A DNA stretch of 64,000 nucleotides from SZUA-430 sp034440175. Lineage in GTDB: Bacteria > Pseudomonadota > Alphaproteobacteria > Micropepsales > Micropepsaceae. Within the stretch, counting starts at the first letter, position 1. Every line of letters starts with the position of its first letter. Under the pieces are notes generated by a model. The model did not search any database and was not told the DNA's origin. It was given only the letters and a program-made list of their open reading frames with translations. The DNA is taken from assembly GCA_034440175.1 (NCBI GenBank), contig JAWXBO010000134.1, positions 1 to 64,000 of the forward strand, read 5' to 3'. Position numbers and translations under genes: made by a program. Positions 16,652 through 27,000 of the stretch are shown in pieces.

Positions 16652-17665
16652 ATGGTAACCGCTTCGCCCTGGTGGTCGCGGAACCGGCATGGGGACCGGC
16701 GGCCATTTTTGCTGGCGCGCAATCGGACGAAGGCCGCTATGCGCCGCTATTTCGAAGGCGATGGCTTCACCGAAGTCGAATGTGCCGCATTGCAGATATC
16801 TCCCGGTAACGAGACCCACCTGCACGCTTTCTCGACCCATGCCGATACCGGCAGGCAATATTATCTGCACACGTCGCCGGAGTTCGCCTGCAAGAAGCTG
16901 CTGGCTGCGGGCGAAACGCGCATCTTCGATTTCGCTCGTGTCTTTCGCGATCGTGAAACCGCGCCGGTTAATGTGCCGGAGTTTACGATGCTGGAGTGGT
17001 ATCGGGCGGATGAAGACTACAGCACTGTGATCGCCGACTGCGCTCACCTGCTGGACATCGCGATTGAAAGTGCCGGCACATCGGCTTTCGCTTATCGTGG
17101 GCGGAGCCTTGATGCGGCGATCGAACCGCAACGGATCAGCGTTGCCGACGCCTTCACGCGTTACGCTGGCGTCGATCTTCTGGCGACGCTGGACGACAGA
17201 GAGGCACTGGCCGAACAAGTGGGTTGCGCGTGTTCGGACTCTGATACGTGGTCTGACATTTTCAGCCGCATACTCGTGGAACGCGTGGAGCCGCACCTGG
17301 GGTTTGAAGCGCCCACGATTCTCGACCAATACCCCCGCGTTGAAGCGGCGCTGGCGCGAGCGAGCCTGCACGATGCGCGCGTGGCCGAACGCTTTGAGCT
17401 TTATGTTCTGGGTGTGGAACTGGCGAACGGTTTTGGTGAACTCACTGACCCCGTGGAACAACGCAAACGCTTCGAACACGAAATGGATGAGAAGCAGCGC
17501 ATCTATGGCGAGCGTTACCCGATCGACGAGGACCTGCTCGCGGCGCTTGCCCACATGCCGCAAGCCAGCGGCGTCGCATTGGGATTTGACCGGCTGATCA
17601 TGCTCGCCACCGGCGCCCCGCATATCGAGGACGTCATGTGGACTCCACCGGCAGGGCGGGCATGA
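16652..17665 (+). CDS. epmA: EF-P lysine lysyltransferase EpmA (GenX/PoxA/YjeA)
   Basis: A class II lysyl-tRNA-synthetase paralogue that attaches (R)-beta-lysine to Lys34 of EF-P using ATP. The 337 residues lack the anticodon-binding domain. Landmarks are RRPFLLARNRTKAAMRRYFEGDGFTEVE at the start, FARVFRDRETAPVNVPEFTMLEWYRA (motif 2), ELANGFGEL, and GVALGFDRLIMLATG (motif 3). ATG 16652 gives the usual SPWW N-terminus. Its stop overlaps the epmB start (ATGA), so the two are coupled. Confidence 0.94.
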   Translation: MVTASPWWSRNRHGDRRPFLLARNRTKAAMRRYFEGDGFTEVECAALQISPGNETHLHAFSTHADTGRQYYLHTSPEFACKKLLAAGETRIFDFARVFRDRETAPVNVPEFTMLEWYRADEDYSTVIADCAHLLDIAIESAGTSAFAYRGRSLDAAIEPQRISVADAFTRYAGVDLLATLDDREALAEQVGCACSDSDTWSDIFSRILVERVEPHLGFEAPTILDQYPRVEAALARASLHDARVAERFELYVLGVELANGFGELTDPVEQRKRFEHEMDEKQRIYGERYPIDEDLLAALAHMPQASGVALGFDRLIMLATGAPHIEDVMWTPPAGRA

Positions 17666-18708
17666 GCGCCCGTACTCTGCGCAGCGTCGATGAACTGGCT
17701 GCCGGCGCGCTGATCCCGCGTGATCGGATTGAGGCGCTCAGCGGCGTGGCCCTGCGCTATGCTGTGGCCATCACGCCTGCGATGGCGGACCTTATCGACG
17801 ACGGCGATCCGCGCGACCCTATTGCCCTTCAGTTCATTCCCGATGAACGTGAACTCGACACACGCCCGCAAGAGTCGGGCGACCCCATTGGCGACAAGCG
17901 CCATACGCCGGTCGAAGGCATCGTGCATCGCCACCGCAACCGGGTGTTGCTCAAAATCGTCCATATCTGTCCGGTCTATTGCCGCTTTTGCTTTCGCCGC
18001 GAAATGGTGGGACCTGAACGCGAACCCAGCCTTTCACCTGACGCCATCACGGCTGCCATTGATTACATTGCGGGCCATGATGAAATTGCTGAGGTGATTT
18101 TCACCGGCGGCGACCCCTTCATCCTCACTGCCCGCCGGGTGAGCGAGTTGACGCAACGCTGCGCTGCCATTCCACATGTGAAAATTTTGCGCTGGCACAC
18201 GCGCGTACCGGTCGTTGACCCTGCGCGCGTCACGCCGGAGTTCGTTGCGGCCCTGCAAGCCACGCCCAAGGCCACCTTTGTTGCACTCCATGCCAATCAT
18301 CCGCGGGAATTTACGGCTGCGGCGCGGCAAGCCATCGCCCGCCTTGTTGAAGCGGGCATCCCGATGCTGAGCCAGTCGGTGCTGCTCAAAGGGATCAACG
18401 ACGACGTTGCGACACTGGCTGAGCTGATGAACTGCTTCGTCGAAAATCGTATCAAACCCTATTACCTGCATCACGCAGACCTTGCGCCGGGCACGTCGCA
18501 TTTCCGCACCACGATTGCCGATGGCCAGAGATTGATGCGGGAGCTGCGCCGCAGCGTTTCGGGCCCTGCCCTGCCCGCCTATGTGCTCGACATTCCGGGC
18601 GGTTATGCCAAGGTCAATCTGGAGTCAGACGCACTCGAACGCTCGTCCGATGGCGCAATCCGTGTGCGCGACGACGACGGTATTTGGCACGCCTATGCCG
18701 CAGAGTGA
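17662..18708 (+). CDS. epmB: EF-P beta-lysylation protein EpmB (lysine 2,3-aminomutase type)
   Basis: A radical-SAM, PLP-dependent 2,3-aminomutase that converts (S)-alpha-lysine to (R)-beta-lysine for EpmA. The 348 residues carry the [4Fe-4S] motif CPVYCRFC followed by FRREMVG near residue 112, EVIFTGGDPFILT, and the C-terminal region AYVLDIPGGYAKVNLES with the PLP-site Lys context of the family. It lies in an ATGA overlap with epmA. No epmC hydroxylase gene is seen nearby. Confidence 0.94.
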   Translation: MSARTLRSVDELAAGALIPRDRIEALSGVALRYAVAITPAMADLIDDGDPRDPIALQFIPDERELDTRPQESGDPIGDKRHTPVEGIVHRHRNRVLLKIVHICPVYCRFCFRREMVGPEREPSLSPDAITAAIDYIAGHDEIAEVIFTGGDPFILTARRVSELTQRCAAIPHVKILRWHTRVPVVDPARVTPEFVAALQATPKATFVALHANHPREFTAAARQAIARLVEAGIPMLSQSVLLKGINDDVATLAELMNCFVENRIKPYYLHHADLAPGTSHFRTTIADGQRLMRELRRSVSGPALPAYVLDIPGGYAKVNLESDALERSSDGAIRVRDDDGIWHAYAAE

Positions 18709-18712
18709 GCGG

Positions 18713-21541
18713 CTATTTCGGCAGCACCCGAATATCCACCCGGCGCTTGTCATCGAGAAACGCGTTGGCGACTTCGATGACATCGTCGGCTGTAATTGAA
18801 CTGATATCGTTTAGCGCCGAACGCACGCGATCCAGGTTGCGCGGGTCGGATTGCGCGTCGCTGAGGGCCTCGAGCCAATAGGCGTTCGTCGATTCCGCCG
18901 CGTAGTGCTGATAGAGCAGCGGCTTGCGGGCGCGATCCAGGAGATCGGCCGACAATGTTCCATCGCGCAATTCATCAGTGATTTTGCCTAGCGTGGTGAA
19001 AAACAGATCGGCTGCATCGGGTTTGGGCTCGACGCCGGCGACGATGTAGCCATAGCCCTTGATCGAGCGCGACGACCAATAGTGCCCGAACGGTGTGTAG
19101 GTCCCGCCTTGCGCTTCACGCACCTCGTCGATCAGGCGCAGCTGCAGGACTTCGTTCAAAACGCTAATGACGCGTTCACGCTTTGAGTCGGAAAACAGAT
19201 CCGGTCCCGGCCACACAGCCGCCACTGCGGCTTGGTCGGCACGGCCGTTATGGCGGAATTCAAGCGCACGTCCCGTTTGCGGAAAGCGCACCGCCAATGC
19301 CGTATCAGACAGTTTGAATTTCGGGTCCCGCGGGGGGAGCGCTCCGAAAGTTTTGGCCACGGCCTCAATTGCATCTTCGACTTTGACATGGCCCACGATC
19401 GTGACTTCCAGTGGCGCCCGCGCCAATGCCGGAGAGATCGCTGCTTTGACGTCATTCATCGTCAGCGCTTTAAGCTCCGCCACCGACGGCACGGCCCAGC
19501 GCGGATCTCCGTCGTGCAGCACGCCCTGCAACTCACGCGAAAGCACGCCTGTTGCTTTCGACGTTTGCTCGCGTTGCTGACCGTCGGCCGCTGACTGAAT
19601 CCGGCGCAGGCCATCGGGCCGGTACGCCGGATCGGTGCTGAACGCTGCCAGCACTTGCAATTGCAACAGCACATCGCGTTCGACCGTATCGCCGGACAGT
19701 TGGAACTTGTCTTCGTCAACACCCAGATTGATTCCCGCAAAATGTCCGGGCTCCGTTTGCTCGAGTTCTTGCATTTCAAGCCGGCCCAGGCCGCCCTCGA
19801 CAAATCCGAAAGGCAAAGCCCAACTCAGGCCACGTTTGTTTTGCGGAAGGGCAAGGTACCCGCCCGGCATCCGTACAATTACACCGACGCGATCCTTTTC
19901 ATACGCCGTCGATTTGACGTTCAACATGACGCCATTTGAAAACCGCACCAGCGTTGCACCAATGTCGGACAAATTTTTGCGCTCGGTGACGACGCCCTTG
20001 GTGCCGAAGTCGCGATAGGTGAACTCTTTGATTTCGTCTTTTCCCGGCGGCACCACCGCAACCTTGGCGCTCAGGGCGTAGGCATTGCGCACGGCGGGCA
20101 AGCCGCCGGCAATCGGCTCGGAGGCTGCTATGAAAATGAGCGGCCCTACACCGCTGACCGAGGCTTTCAACGCCTGGGTGACGGACGATGCTTTAAGCCC
20201 TGCAATACTCTGCGTATACAGATCGAGGTCCGTCTTGGGGTCGGTCGGTACGCGATTGGAATTGATCGATCCCAGGATCAGGTCGGCCACATCCATGTTC
20301 GTGCGCGTGTTGGCGTTGGCGGCGACGAGCAGATATGGAGAACGCTGTTCCAGCGCCTCGCGCTCAATCTCGCTTTGCTGCAATCCATGCACCAGTGCGC
20401 GGCGCAGCTCTTGTTCTGCCGCCGCAATCCCTCGCGCCCACTCGCCCGACTTTGTGCGCACCGTCAACGCGGTCACCACACCGCCGCCGCGAACGACGTC
20501 GCGGTCAATCTGCGCGTCGATGAAGGGTGGATCAGCCTGGCGCGACAGCTTGCTCAAGCGGCGATTGACCACCGTGTAGGCGACAATGCGGTGATGGGTC
20601 TCCTTGCGCCGAGCCGTTGTGTCCAGGCGTTGATCCTCGGGCTGCACCCAGCTGACACTCAGTGTTTCCTCCAGGCCAGGCTGGACCACCTGGGCTGCGT
20701 CAAGGCCGCGTGGTTTGGGACGGCCGAAATCTTCTGCGGGCGGTTGCGCACCCGGTTGCGACCAATCGGAAAACACGGCCACAACTTTGGCCTCGATCAC
20801 AGCCGGATCGAGATCGCCTGCAACCACCAGCAAAGCCCGTTCAGGCCGGTAAAAGCGCTGATAAAAGCTTTTGAGCTGGTCAGTGCTGGCCGAGCGGATA
20901 AACGCTGTGTCCCCAATCGGCGAGCGCCGCGTATATTTTTGCCCGGCAAAGAGCAGATCAAGCTGCGCCAGTGCGGCCCTGATCCCGGGCGTGTCGCGCG
21001 CCCGCTCTTCGGAAAGGATTACCCCGCGCTCGCGTTCGATGGCTGCCTGCGACAGCGTCAATCGCCCGACGATTTCACGCAAGACTTTGAAACCGGAATT
21101 CAGGATCTCTGTGCGTACGCTGGGCAGCGACAACGAAAACGTGGTGTTGTCATAGTCGGTCGCAGCGTTTGCCGCCGATCCGATCTGCATGCCCATGCGC
21201 TGCAGCACACGGAACATTTCGCCTTCCGGATAGTTCTGCGATCCATTGAAGGCCATGTGTTCCAGGAAATGCGCAACACCGCGTTCGTCGTCGCGCTCGT
21301 GCAGCGAACCCGCGTCGATGCGCATCCGCAGGGACAGCGTGCCCTCGGGATTGGCGTTGCGTTTGATCGCGTAGCGCATGCCGTTGGGCAATACGCCGAA
21401 TTTGATGGAGGGGTCCGGCCGAAGGTCGCTGCCCGTTTGCGGCCACGATGGCTTTGCGTGGCTTGCGGGCGCTGCCAGCTGCAGCGCCAAGATGATCCAC
21501 ATGACGCTGATAGAGCGCCAAACCAACTTCGGCCTTTGCAT
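18713..21541 (-). CDS. Periplasmic M16 (pitrilysin/insulinase) zinc peptidase
   Basis: 942 residues from ATG 21541 with signal peptide MQRPKLVWRSISVMWIILAL...ASHA. The inverted zinc motif HxxEH is present as AHFLEHMAFNGSQNYPEGEM near residue 90, with the distal Glu region (ERERGVILSEERARDTPG) near 175. The second half repeats the M16 fold without the zinc motif (RREQTSKATG, YTPFGHYWSSRSIKGYGYIVAGVEP). That is the two-domain single-chain architecture. Members degrade peptides in the periplasm. It is convergent with epmB, 4 bp away. Confidence 0.92.
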   Translation of the reverse strand: MQRPKLVWRSISVMWIILALQLAAPASHAKPSWPQTGSDLRPDPSIKFGVLPNGMRYAIKRNANPEGTLSLRMRIDAGSLHERDDERGVAHFLEHMAFNGSQNYPEGEMFRVLQRMGMQIGSAANAATDYDNTTFSLSLPSVRTEILNSGFKVLREIVGRLTLSQAAIERERGVILSEERARDTPGIRAALAQLDLLFAGQKYTRRSPIGDTAFIRSASTDQLKSFYQRFYRPERALLVVAGDLDPAVIEAKVVAVFSDWSQPGAQPPAEDFGRPKPRGLDAAQVVQPGLEETLSVSWVQPEDQRLDTTARRKETHHRIVAYTVVNRRLSKLSRQADPPFIDAQIDRDVVRGGGVVTALTVRTKSGEWARGIAAAEQELRRALVHGLQQSEIEREALEQRSPYLLVAANANTRTNMDVADLILGSINSNRVPTDPKTDLDLYTQSIAGLKASSVTQALKASVSGVGPLIFIAASEPIAGGLPAVRNAYALSAKVAVVPPGKDEIKEFTYRDFGTKGVVTERKNLSDIGATLVRFSNGVMLNVKSTAYEKDRVGVIVRMPGGYLALPQNKRGLSWALPFGFVEGGLGRLEMQELEQTEPGHFAGINLGVDEDKFQLSGDTVERDVLLQLQVLAAFSTDPAYRPDGLRRIQSAADGQQREQTSKATGVLSRELQGVLHDGDPRWAVPSVAELKALTMNDVKAAISPALARAPLEVTIVGHVKVEDAIEAVAKTFGALPPRDPKFKLSDTALAVRFPQTGRALEFRHNGRADQAAVAAVWPGPDLFSDSKRERVISVLNEVLQLRLIDEVREAQGGTYTPFGHYWSSRSIKGYGYIVAGVEPKPDAADLFFTTLGKITDELRDGTLSADLLDRARKPLLYQHYAAESTNAYWLEALSDAQSDPRNLDRVRSALNDISSITADDVIEVANAFLDDKRRVDIRVLPK

Positions 21542-22077
21542 CGAATCCCTCAACTCTTACGAACAGCCAAAGACCGGCGAACACGGCGCCCGGGCAACCA
21601 ACGCCCGGGTGCGCTGCAGTATGACTATTTAAGACGCATTGTGCACCACACATTGCGGACATATCGCAAGCTAATCCGCCATTTCAAGGTATAACCCCTT
21701 CGATTTTCGCAGTCTGCGCAAAGGCGCCAGCACTGAAAAACCCACATTTGAGCACCAACACCGACGCTCCCAAAGGCGCCAGCAGCCAGAACTGGGTGAG
21801 CGAAAGCTTATCGCGCGCGTTTTAGCAGAGGCAGCCCGTGAGGCGCATGCGATGCTTGATCAGCCGATAAAGAATTGCCTGGTATTGCTGGCCGGAAGTG
21901 TGCCGGGGCTCACTGCGGTTGCGGTGCAGGTGAGGCTCGTAACTACGATGGAACAAGTCAAACTCGCGTGAACGGGAATGGGGCTGCATGATTCCAGTTG
22001 CCGCCGTACTCTCGGGACAGTTGCAAGAGCCCAAAAGCCAAGGCGCATCTGGCTGACTATGAAGACAGGATCAAAAT
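21542..22077. other. Gap without a convincing gene
   Basis: About 536 bp between the M16 gene and the orphan antitoxin. A plus-strand frame from about 21700 to 21970 stays open for more than 90 codons but has no start codon near its beginning and no recognisable family. I see no toxin gene in the place expected upstream of the antitoxin. The stretch looks like decayed DNA at the edge of the gene-poor region. Confidence 0.5.
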
Positions 22078-22368
22078 ATGAAACCAAGCAGATCATATAC
22101 TGAAACCCGCCGGAAGATGCTCAAGAACCCGAAAGTGGCAGCGATCTATCTGGAAGAATGTCTTCAGGACGGTGACATGGAATTGTTCACGGCCGCACTC
22201 CGGCACGTCGCCGATGCGAGGGGTGGTGTGGCTTTGCTTTCGAAAGAGACCCGTCTCAACCGCGAGGCTCTCTATCGTACACTTTCGCAGGGCGGCAACC
22301 CAAGGCTCGACACGCTCGCCAAAGTACTGGCGGCAATGGGCTTGCGTATCGGCGTGGTTCCAGCCTGA
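22078..22368 (+). CDS. HigA-like addiction-module antidote protein (orphan)
   Basis: 96 residues. The C-terminal half (GGVALLSKETRLNREALYRTLSQGGNPRLDTLAKVLAAMGLRI) is a Cro/Xre-type helix-turn-helix typical of the antidote proteins paired with short RelE/HigB-like toxins. The N-terminal half (KVAAIYLEECLQDGDMELFTAALRHVADARGG) is the usual helical lead-in of this family. The partner toxin is normally encoded directly upstream and is missing here, so the gene is a solitary antitoxin in a decayed region. Confidence 0.8.
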   Translation: MKPSRSYTETRRKMLKNPKVAAIYLEECLQDGDMELFTAALRHVADARGGVALLSKETRLNREALYRTLSQGGNPRLDTLAKVLAAMGLRIGVVPA

Positions 22369-22764
22369 GGGCTAATATAATGTAGTCTTTGTCCATCGGA
22401 AGCGGCGCGAAGCAGTTTTACCCGCATACAACAACCAGGGGCTGCCCCCAAAAGCAAAACAGCAATGAACTCGACACTTAACCCATATTCCACGCTACTG
22501 TTCAAGCCGGAGGAAATCTACTCTGACCCCGAAATGCGCCGCGAGCAGTTCAGTGGTGACACGATGCAGGAGCGCGCTGAACCTTACCTTCTTTAGTCCC
22601 TTTGCGACGTGTCGTACGCGCTCAAGACCGGGGGACACACTTGACCCAGCGGAAGGCAACACGACCCTGCGCGTTATCGCGAGTGCATGGCCTATCCCAC
22701 GCGGTCCGAGACCCTAGCATCTGCAGAAGTCATGCGGAGGCTGTTACTTAGTAGCTGGATTGTC
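22369..22764. other. Gap without a gene
   Basis: About 400 bp with no supported frame. It contains GAAATCTACTCTGACCCCGA at about 22514, which recurs in altered form (GAAATCCACTCTGATCCCGA) near 22784, about 270 bp further on. The pair may be the scar of a duplication or of an element insertion next to the truncated nuclease fragment. Confidence 0.4.
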
Positions 22765-23076
22765 TTACATGCTCACGATATAGAAATCCACTCTGATCCC
22801 GATTCGTCTAACGTCGGCTTTGGTGACTTCGTATTCGGGCGCGTAGCTCTTTGCCTGAACCGCCCATGTCTGACCGTTCCGGTGCTCGAAAATCAGGTCG
22901 ATGCCGCGGTCACGTCCCCAGCGCCCCGGCCACTCGACCCACAGCCAGACCCGCGCAACTTGCGTGGTCCACTCCGGGTCAGTGATCAGGAACCATTTGA
23001 CGAAATGCTCGAACTGCTTGCCCCGCTTGCCGGGGTCGCGGTCGAGGCTCGTCAAAAGTTGTTGGAAGCTAGACAT
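22765..23076 (-). pseudogene. Truncated Mrr-like restriction-nuclease domain
   Basis: 103 residues on the minus strand. The first 90 match the N-terminal PD-(D/E)XK module found in large restriction-type helicases: PGKRGKQFEHFVKWFLITDPEW (domain Glu), RWGRDRGIDLIFEHRNGQTWAVQAKSY (catalytic Asp ... Gln-x-Lys). After KADV the sequence turns into unrelated RRIGIRVDFYIVSM and stops, where full-length relatives continue for hundreds of residues into a helicase. It is the 5' stub of a deleted restriction or defence gene. Confidence 0.7.
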
Positions 23077-23230
23077 TCAGGTTTGGCTGGATCTAGGCGG
23101 CCGAAAGAGCGTGCCTACAATTATCTGATTTATGCGAAATCGACGACGACTTTGTAAAACGGGGACTGGCCAAAAAAAAATATGGCACCGGTGAGCGTTC
23201 GGTGAGCGGCTTGCAATTTACATTTTTGGA

Positions 23231-23263
23231 TTGACTTGTTGGATAAATGTTCTATTTATGTTC
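23231..23263 (+). promoter_or_regulatory. SOS-type promoter with perfect LexA box (copy A)
   Basis: GTTC TATTTAT GTTC at 23249-23263 is an exact alphaproteobacterial LexA operator (GTTC-N7-GTTC). TTGACT at 23231-23236 and TATTTA at 23253-23258 form a -35/-10 pair 16 bp apart, so the box overlaps the -10. CCGCTGCGACTTGAAA follows at 23291 and also appears behind the second SOS box at 28253. No clear gene starts directly downstream; the only nearby frame, a 72-residue one at 23454-23672, is unrecognised. nrdJ begins 815 bp downstream. The rest of 23077-24077 shows no supported gene. Confidence 0.65.
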
Positions 23264-23849
23264 CTTTCGGTGCAGGGTCCGCCCTGTTTGCCGCTGCGAC
23301 TTGAAACGTGCATGCGTGACCCAAAGCTTCTGGCCCCTTGCCGGCGGACGGGAGAGCTGTGGGTTTGGTCCACCTTGAGATTTCTGATCAAAGTCAACTC
23401 GCAGGCGCAAGCCCGTGCATGTTGGCTGCACACTAAATGGAAATGGCTAAATCATGCCAAACTTATGGTTAAAAGTCGTTTTAGAAATGGCGGAAATGCT
23501 TATCGTGCACAAGTGCACGGGAAATCGAGAGATATACCCCCTGCCACCCGTTTCAGCCAATATCATGATTAACGCCTGGCGACTGGTTCGGTGCCGGCTG
23601 CTTTCCACAGGCGTTTGGGGATGCATAATTTCGTTCGGCTCATCTGATTCTAACGCTGAGTTTTGGACGTAATTTGGGGCGTGAAGCAGGAAGAGTCAGT
23701 GTCGCCAAGGTGTTGGCTCTGACTCCGGAGCCTGGGACAGGGATGGGGTGTAAAATGCATCCGTCCGCACCGCACTGTGGTGAGCGCGCCACGAGGTGCG
23801 TGAGTCTGATTTTCCCACCGTGGTTTCCCGGTGATCTCCACAGATCGAG

Positions 23850-23897
23850 GCACAAAATATAGTAGTTCCTAACGCCGATTAACACAAAATCTATTGC
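23850..23897. promoter_or_regulatory. Tandem NrdR boxes and promoter of nrdJ
   Basis: Two 16-bp boxes, GCACAAAATATAGTAG (23850-23865) and ACACAAAATCTATTGC (23882-23897), match the NrdR consensus ACACWATATATWGTGT at about 12 to 13 of 16 positions. Their starts are 32 bp apart, three helical turns, the spacing known for NrdR pairs. Box 2 overlaps a possible -35 (TTGCGG, 23894-23899), with TACATA at 23918-23923 as a -10. NrdR is the ATP/dATP-sensing repressor of ribonucleotide reductase genes, which fits the gene downstream. Confidence 0.7.
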
Positions 23898-23907
23898 GGC
23901 AATCAAA

Positions 23908-23922
23908 ATGTAGGTACTACAT
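23908..23922. promoter_or_regulatory. 15-bp palindrome at the nrdJ promoter
   Basis: ATGTAG GTA CTACAT has perfect 6-bp arms and lies 10 bp after NrdR box 2 over the presumed -10 region. It could be a further operator or a short leader hairpin; I cannot name the factor. Confidence 0.35.
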
Positions 23923-24077
23923 AGGGGTCCCTGCCAGCGCCTGTTTTCGAGGAGGTTTGGGACGCAAAAGCGCGATGGCCGAACCCATGGTTTGGCTGGC
24001 CGCCCGTCCCAAAAAACCAAGAGGTGCCGGCAGGCGATTGTTGGGCACGAAGGGCAATCTAAAAAGGGCTGTTAGGC

Positions 24078-27000
24078 ATGCGTATCGACCGTTGTTTTAC
24101 CGTTGAAGGCCAATCTGCATACGAAGGCATTCCGTTTCGCTCTACCGCGAGCGAGATTCGCAATCCTGATGGCTCGGTGGTCTTCCGGCAAGACAGTATA
24201 GAGGTACCCGGACGTTGGTCGCAGGTCGCGTCCGACGTCCTCGCCCAGAAATACTTCCGCAAAGCCGGCATCGCTGCACGGCTCAAACCGGTGGCCGAAG
24301 CAAATGTGCCTGAGTGGTTGTGGCGTAAGGCACCCGACGAAGAGGCGCTGGCGGCCCTGGAGGGCGATGCCAAAAACGTAGGTGAGACCAGCGCGCGACA
24401 AGTCTTTGACCGCCTGGCTGGAACCTGGACCTATTGGGGCTGGAAGGGCGGCTATTTCGACCAGGAAAACGACGCTCGCGCCTTCTTCGACGAAATGCGC
24501 TTCATGCTGGCCAACCAAATGGCGGCCCCCAACAGCCCTCAATGGTTCAACACCGGGCTGAACTGGGCCTACGGCATAGACGGCCCGGCTCAGGGCCATC
24601 ACTACGTTGACCATTGGACCGGCGAACTTGTTCAATCGACCAGCGCCTATGAGCATCCGCAGCCGCATGCGTGCTTCATCCAAGGCATCAAAGACGATCT
24701 GGTCAATGAAGGCGGCATTATGGACCTGTGGGTCCGCGAAGCGCGCTTGTTCAAGTATGGCTCGGGTACGGGTTCGAATTTCTCCGCTTTGCGCGGTTCA
24801 TCCGAAAAGCTGTCGGGCGGCGGCAAGTCTTCGGGCTTGATGAGCTTCCTGAAAATCGGTGACCGCGCGGCTGGCGCCATCAAGTCCGGCGGCACAACGC
24901 GGCGCGCGGCGAAAATGGTGATCGTCGATGTCGATCATCCGGACATCGAGGCCTTCATCGACTGGAAGGTCACTGAAGAGCAAAAAGTGGCGGCCCTTGT
25001 TGCGGGGACACGGTTGCTGAACAAGCATCTGAACGCCATCATCAAGGCTTGCGTCAATTGCAGCGCCGATGGCGACGCCTGTTTCGATCCGCAGGAAAAC
25101 CCGGCCTTGAAGCGCGAAATCAAAGCCGCGCGCAAAGTCTTTATTCCGGACAACGCCATTCAGCGCGCGGTCCAGTTCGCCCGCCAAGGCTATACGTCTA
25201 TGCTGATCCCGACGCTCGACACCGATTGGGATGGCGAGGCGTACTACACCGTCTCGGGGCAGAACTCGAACAACACTGTTCGCGTCACCGACGACTTCCT
25301 GCGCGCCGTCGAAAGCGATGGCGACTGGAAACTCACACGCCGCACCGACAACAAGTTGCACAAGACGCTGAAGGCGCGCGGGTTGTGGGACAAGATCGCC
25401 GAAGCCGCCTGGCAATGCGCCGATCCGGGCTTGCAATTTCACACGACGATCAACGACTGGCACACCTGCCCCGCCTCGGGCCCGATCCGCGCCTCCAATC
25501 CGTGCTCGGAATACATGTTCCTCGACGACACGGCTTGCAATCTTGCTTCGTTGAATTTGCTCGCCTTCCGCAAGGAAATGCCGGACGGGCGCAAAGTGTT
25601 TGACGTCGTCGCCTACGAGCACGCGGTACGCCTGTGGACCATCGTGCTGGAAATTTCGGTGATGATGGCGCAATTCCCGTCCAGGGAAATCGCGCAGCTC
25701 TCCTACAAGTACCGCACGCTTGGTTTGGGCTACGCCAACATTGGCGGGTTGTTGATGTCATCGGGTATCGCTTATGACAGCAAGCAAGGCCGGGCTGTTG
25801 CCGGCGCGCTTGCCGCCTTGATGACCGGCGCCTCATATGCAACGTCGGCGGCAATGGCGCGGGAACTGGGCGCCTTCAAAGGTTATGCCAACAACACCGA
25901 GCACATGTTGCGCGTCATTCGCAATCACCGCCGCGCGGCGCATGGCACGGTCGATGGGTACGAAAAACTTGCGATCAAGCCGGTTCCTCTGAGCGCCATC
26001 GAAATGCCGGCGCAGGGATACGAAGGCCTGATTGACCGCGCGCGCGGCAGCTGGGACGAAGCTCTGGCACAAGGGACACTTTACGGGTACCGCAACGCCC
26101 AGACGACAGTCATCGCGCCGACGGGTACGATCGGCTTGGTTATGGATTGCGACACCACGGGGATCGAGCCTGATTTCGCGCTGGTCAAATTCAAAAAGCT
26201 GGCCGGCGGCGGATACTTTAAAATCATCAACCAGTCTGTCCCTGAAGCACTGCGCGTGCTGGGATACCGCCCGGAACAGATCGAGGCGACCATCAACTAC
26301 GCCGTCGGTCATGGCACGCTCAACGGCTCACCGGGCGTCAACCACGAATGGCTGAAGCTCAAAGGCTTTGGCGAGAAGGAACTGGCGTCAGTCGAGGCGG
26401 CCCTCGCCACGGCGTTTGACATTCGCTTTGTCTTCAACAAATGGACGCTGGGCGAAGAGTTCTGCACCACGCAATTGGGCTTGGCGCCGGATCGCATGGA
26501 CACGGCCGATTTCGACCTGCTGGCCGAATTGGGCTTCACGAAGAGCGAGATCGACGCCGCCAATATCTATTGCTGCGGCGCGATGACCCTGGAAGGGGCG
26601 CCGCATATCAAGGACGAGCATCTGTCTGTGTTCGATTGCGCCAACCCTTGCGGGCGAACGGGCAAGCGCGCCCTTTCGGTCGACAGCCACATTTTCATGC
26701 TGGCCGCGGCCCAACCGTTCATCTCGGGCGCCATCTCCAAGACCATCAACATGCCCAACAGCGCGACGGTCCAGGACTGCGCCAACGCGTACATGAAGTC
26801 GTGGAAGCTGGCGCTCAAAGCCAACGCGCTCTATCGCGACGGGTCGAAACTGTCTCAACCGCTGGCGTCGACGATCCTGTCGGGTGAAGACGACGAGGAC
26901 GATCTCCTCGACCTGCTGCCCGACATGTCGCAAACAGCGCGTGCGCAGGCCATCGCCGAGCGCGTTGTCGAGCGCGTCATCGAAATCACCAAGCGCGACC

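Noticed and set aside
16574..17623. Very long minus-strand extension of the efp frame opposite epmA
   Set aside because: The frame is open by chance on the antisense of a GC-rich gene; EF-P homology, Lys34 numbering and the ribosome site all place the start at 16573.
23898..24077. Possible cobalamin riboswitch before nrdJ
   Set aside because: I see no B12-box-like AGCCAGGAGACC stretch or the other conserved loops; a covariance-model scan would settle it.
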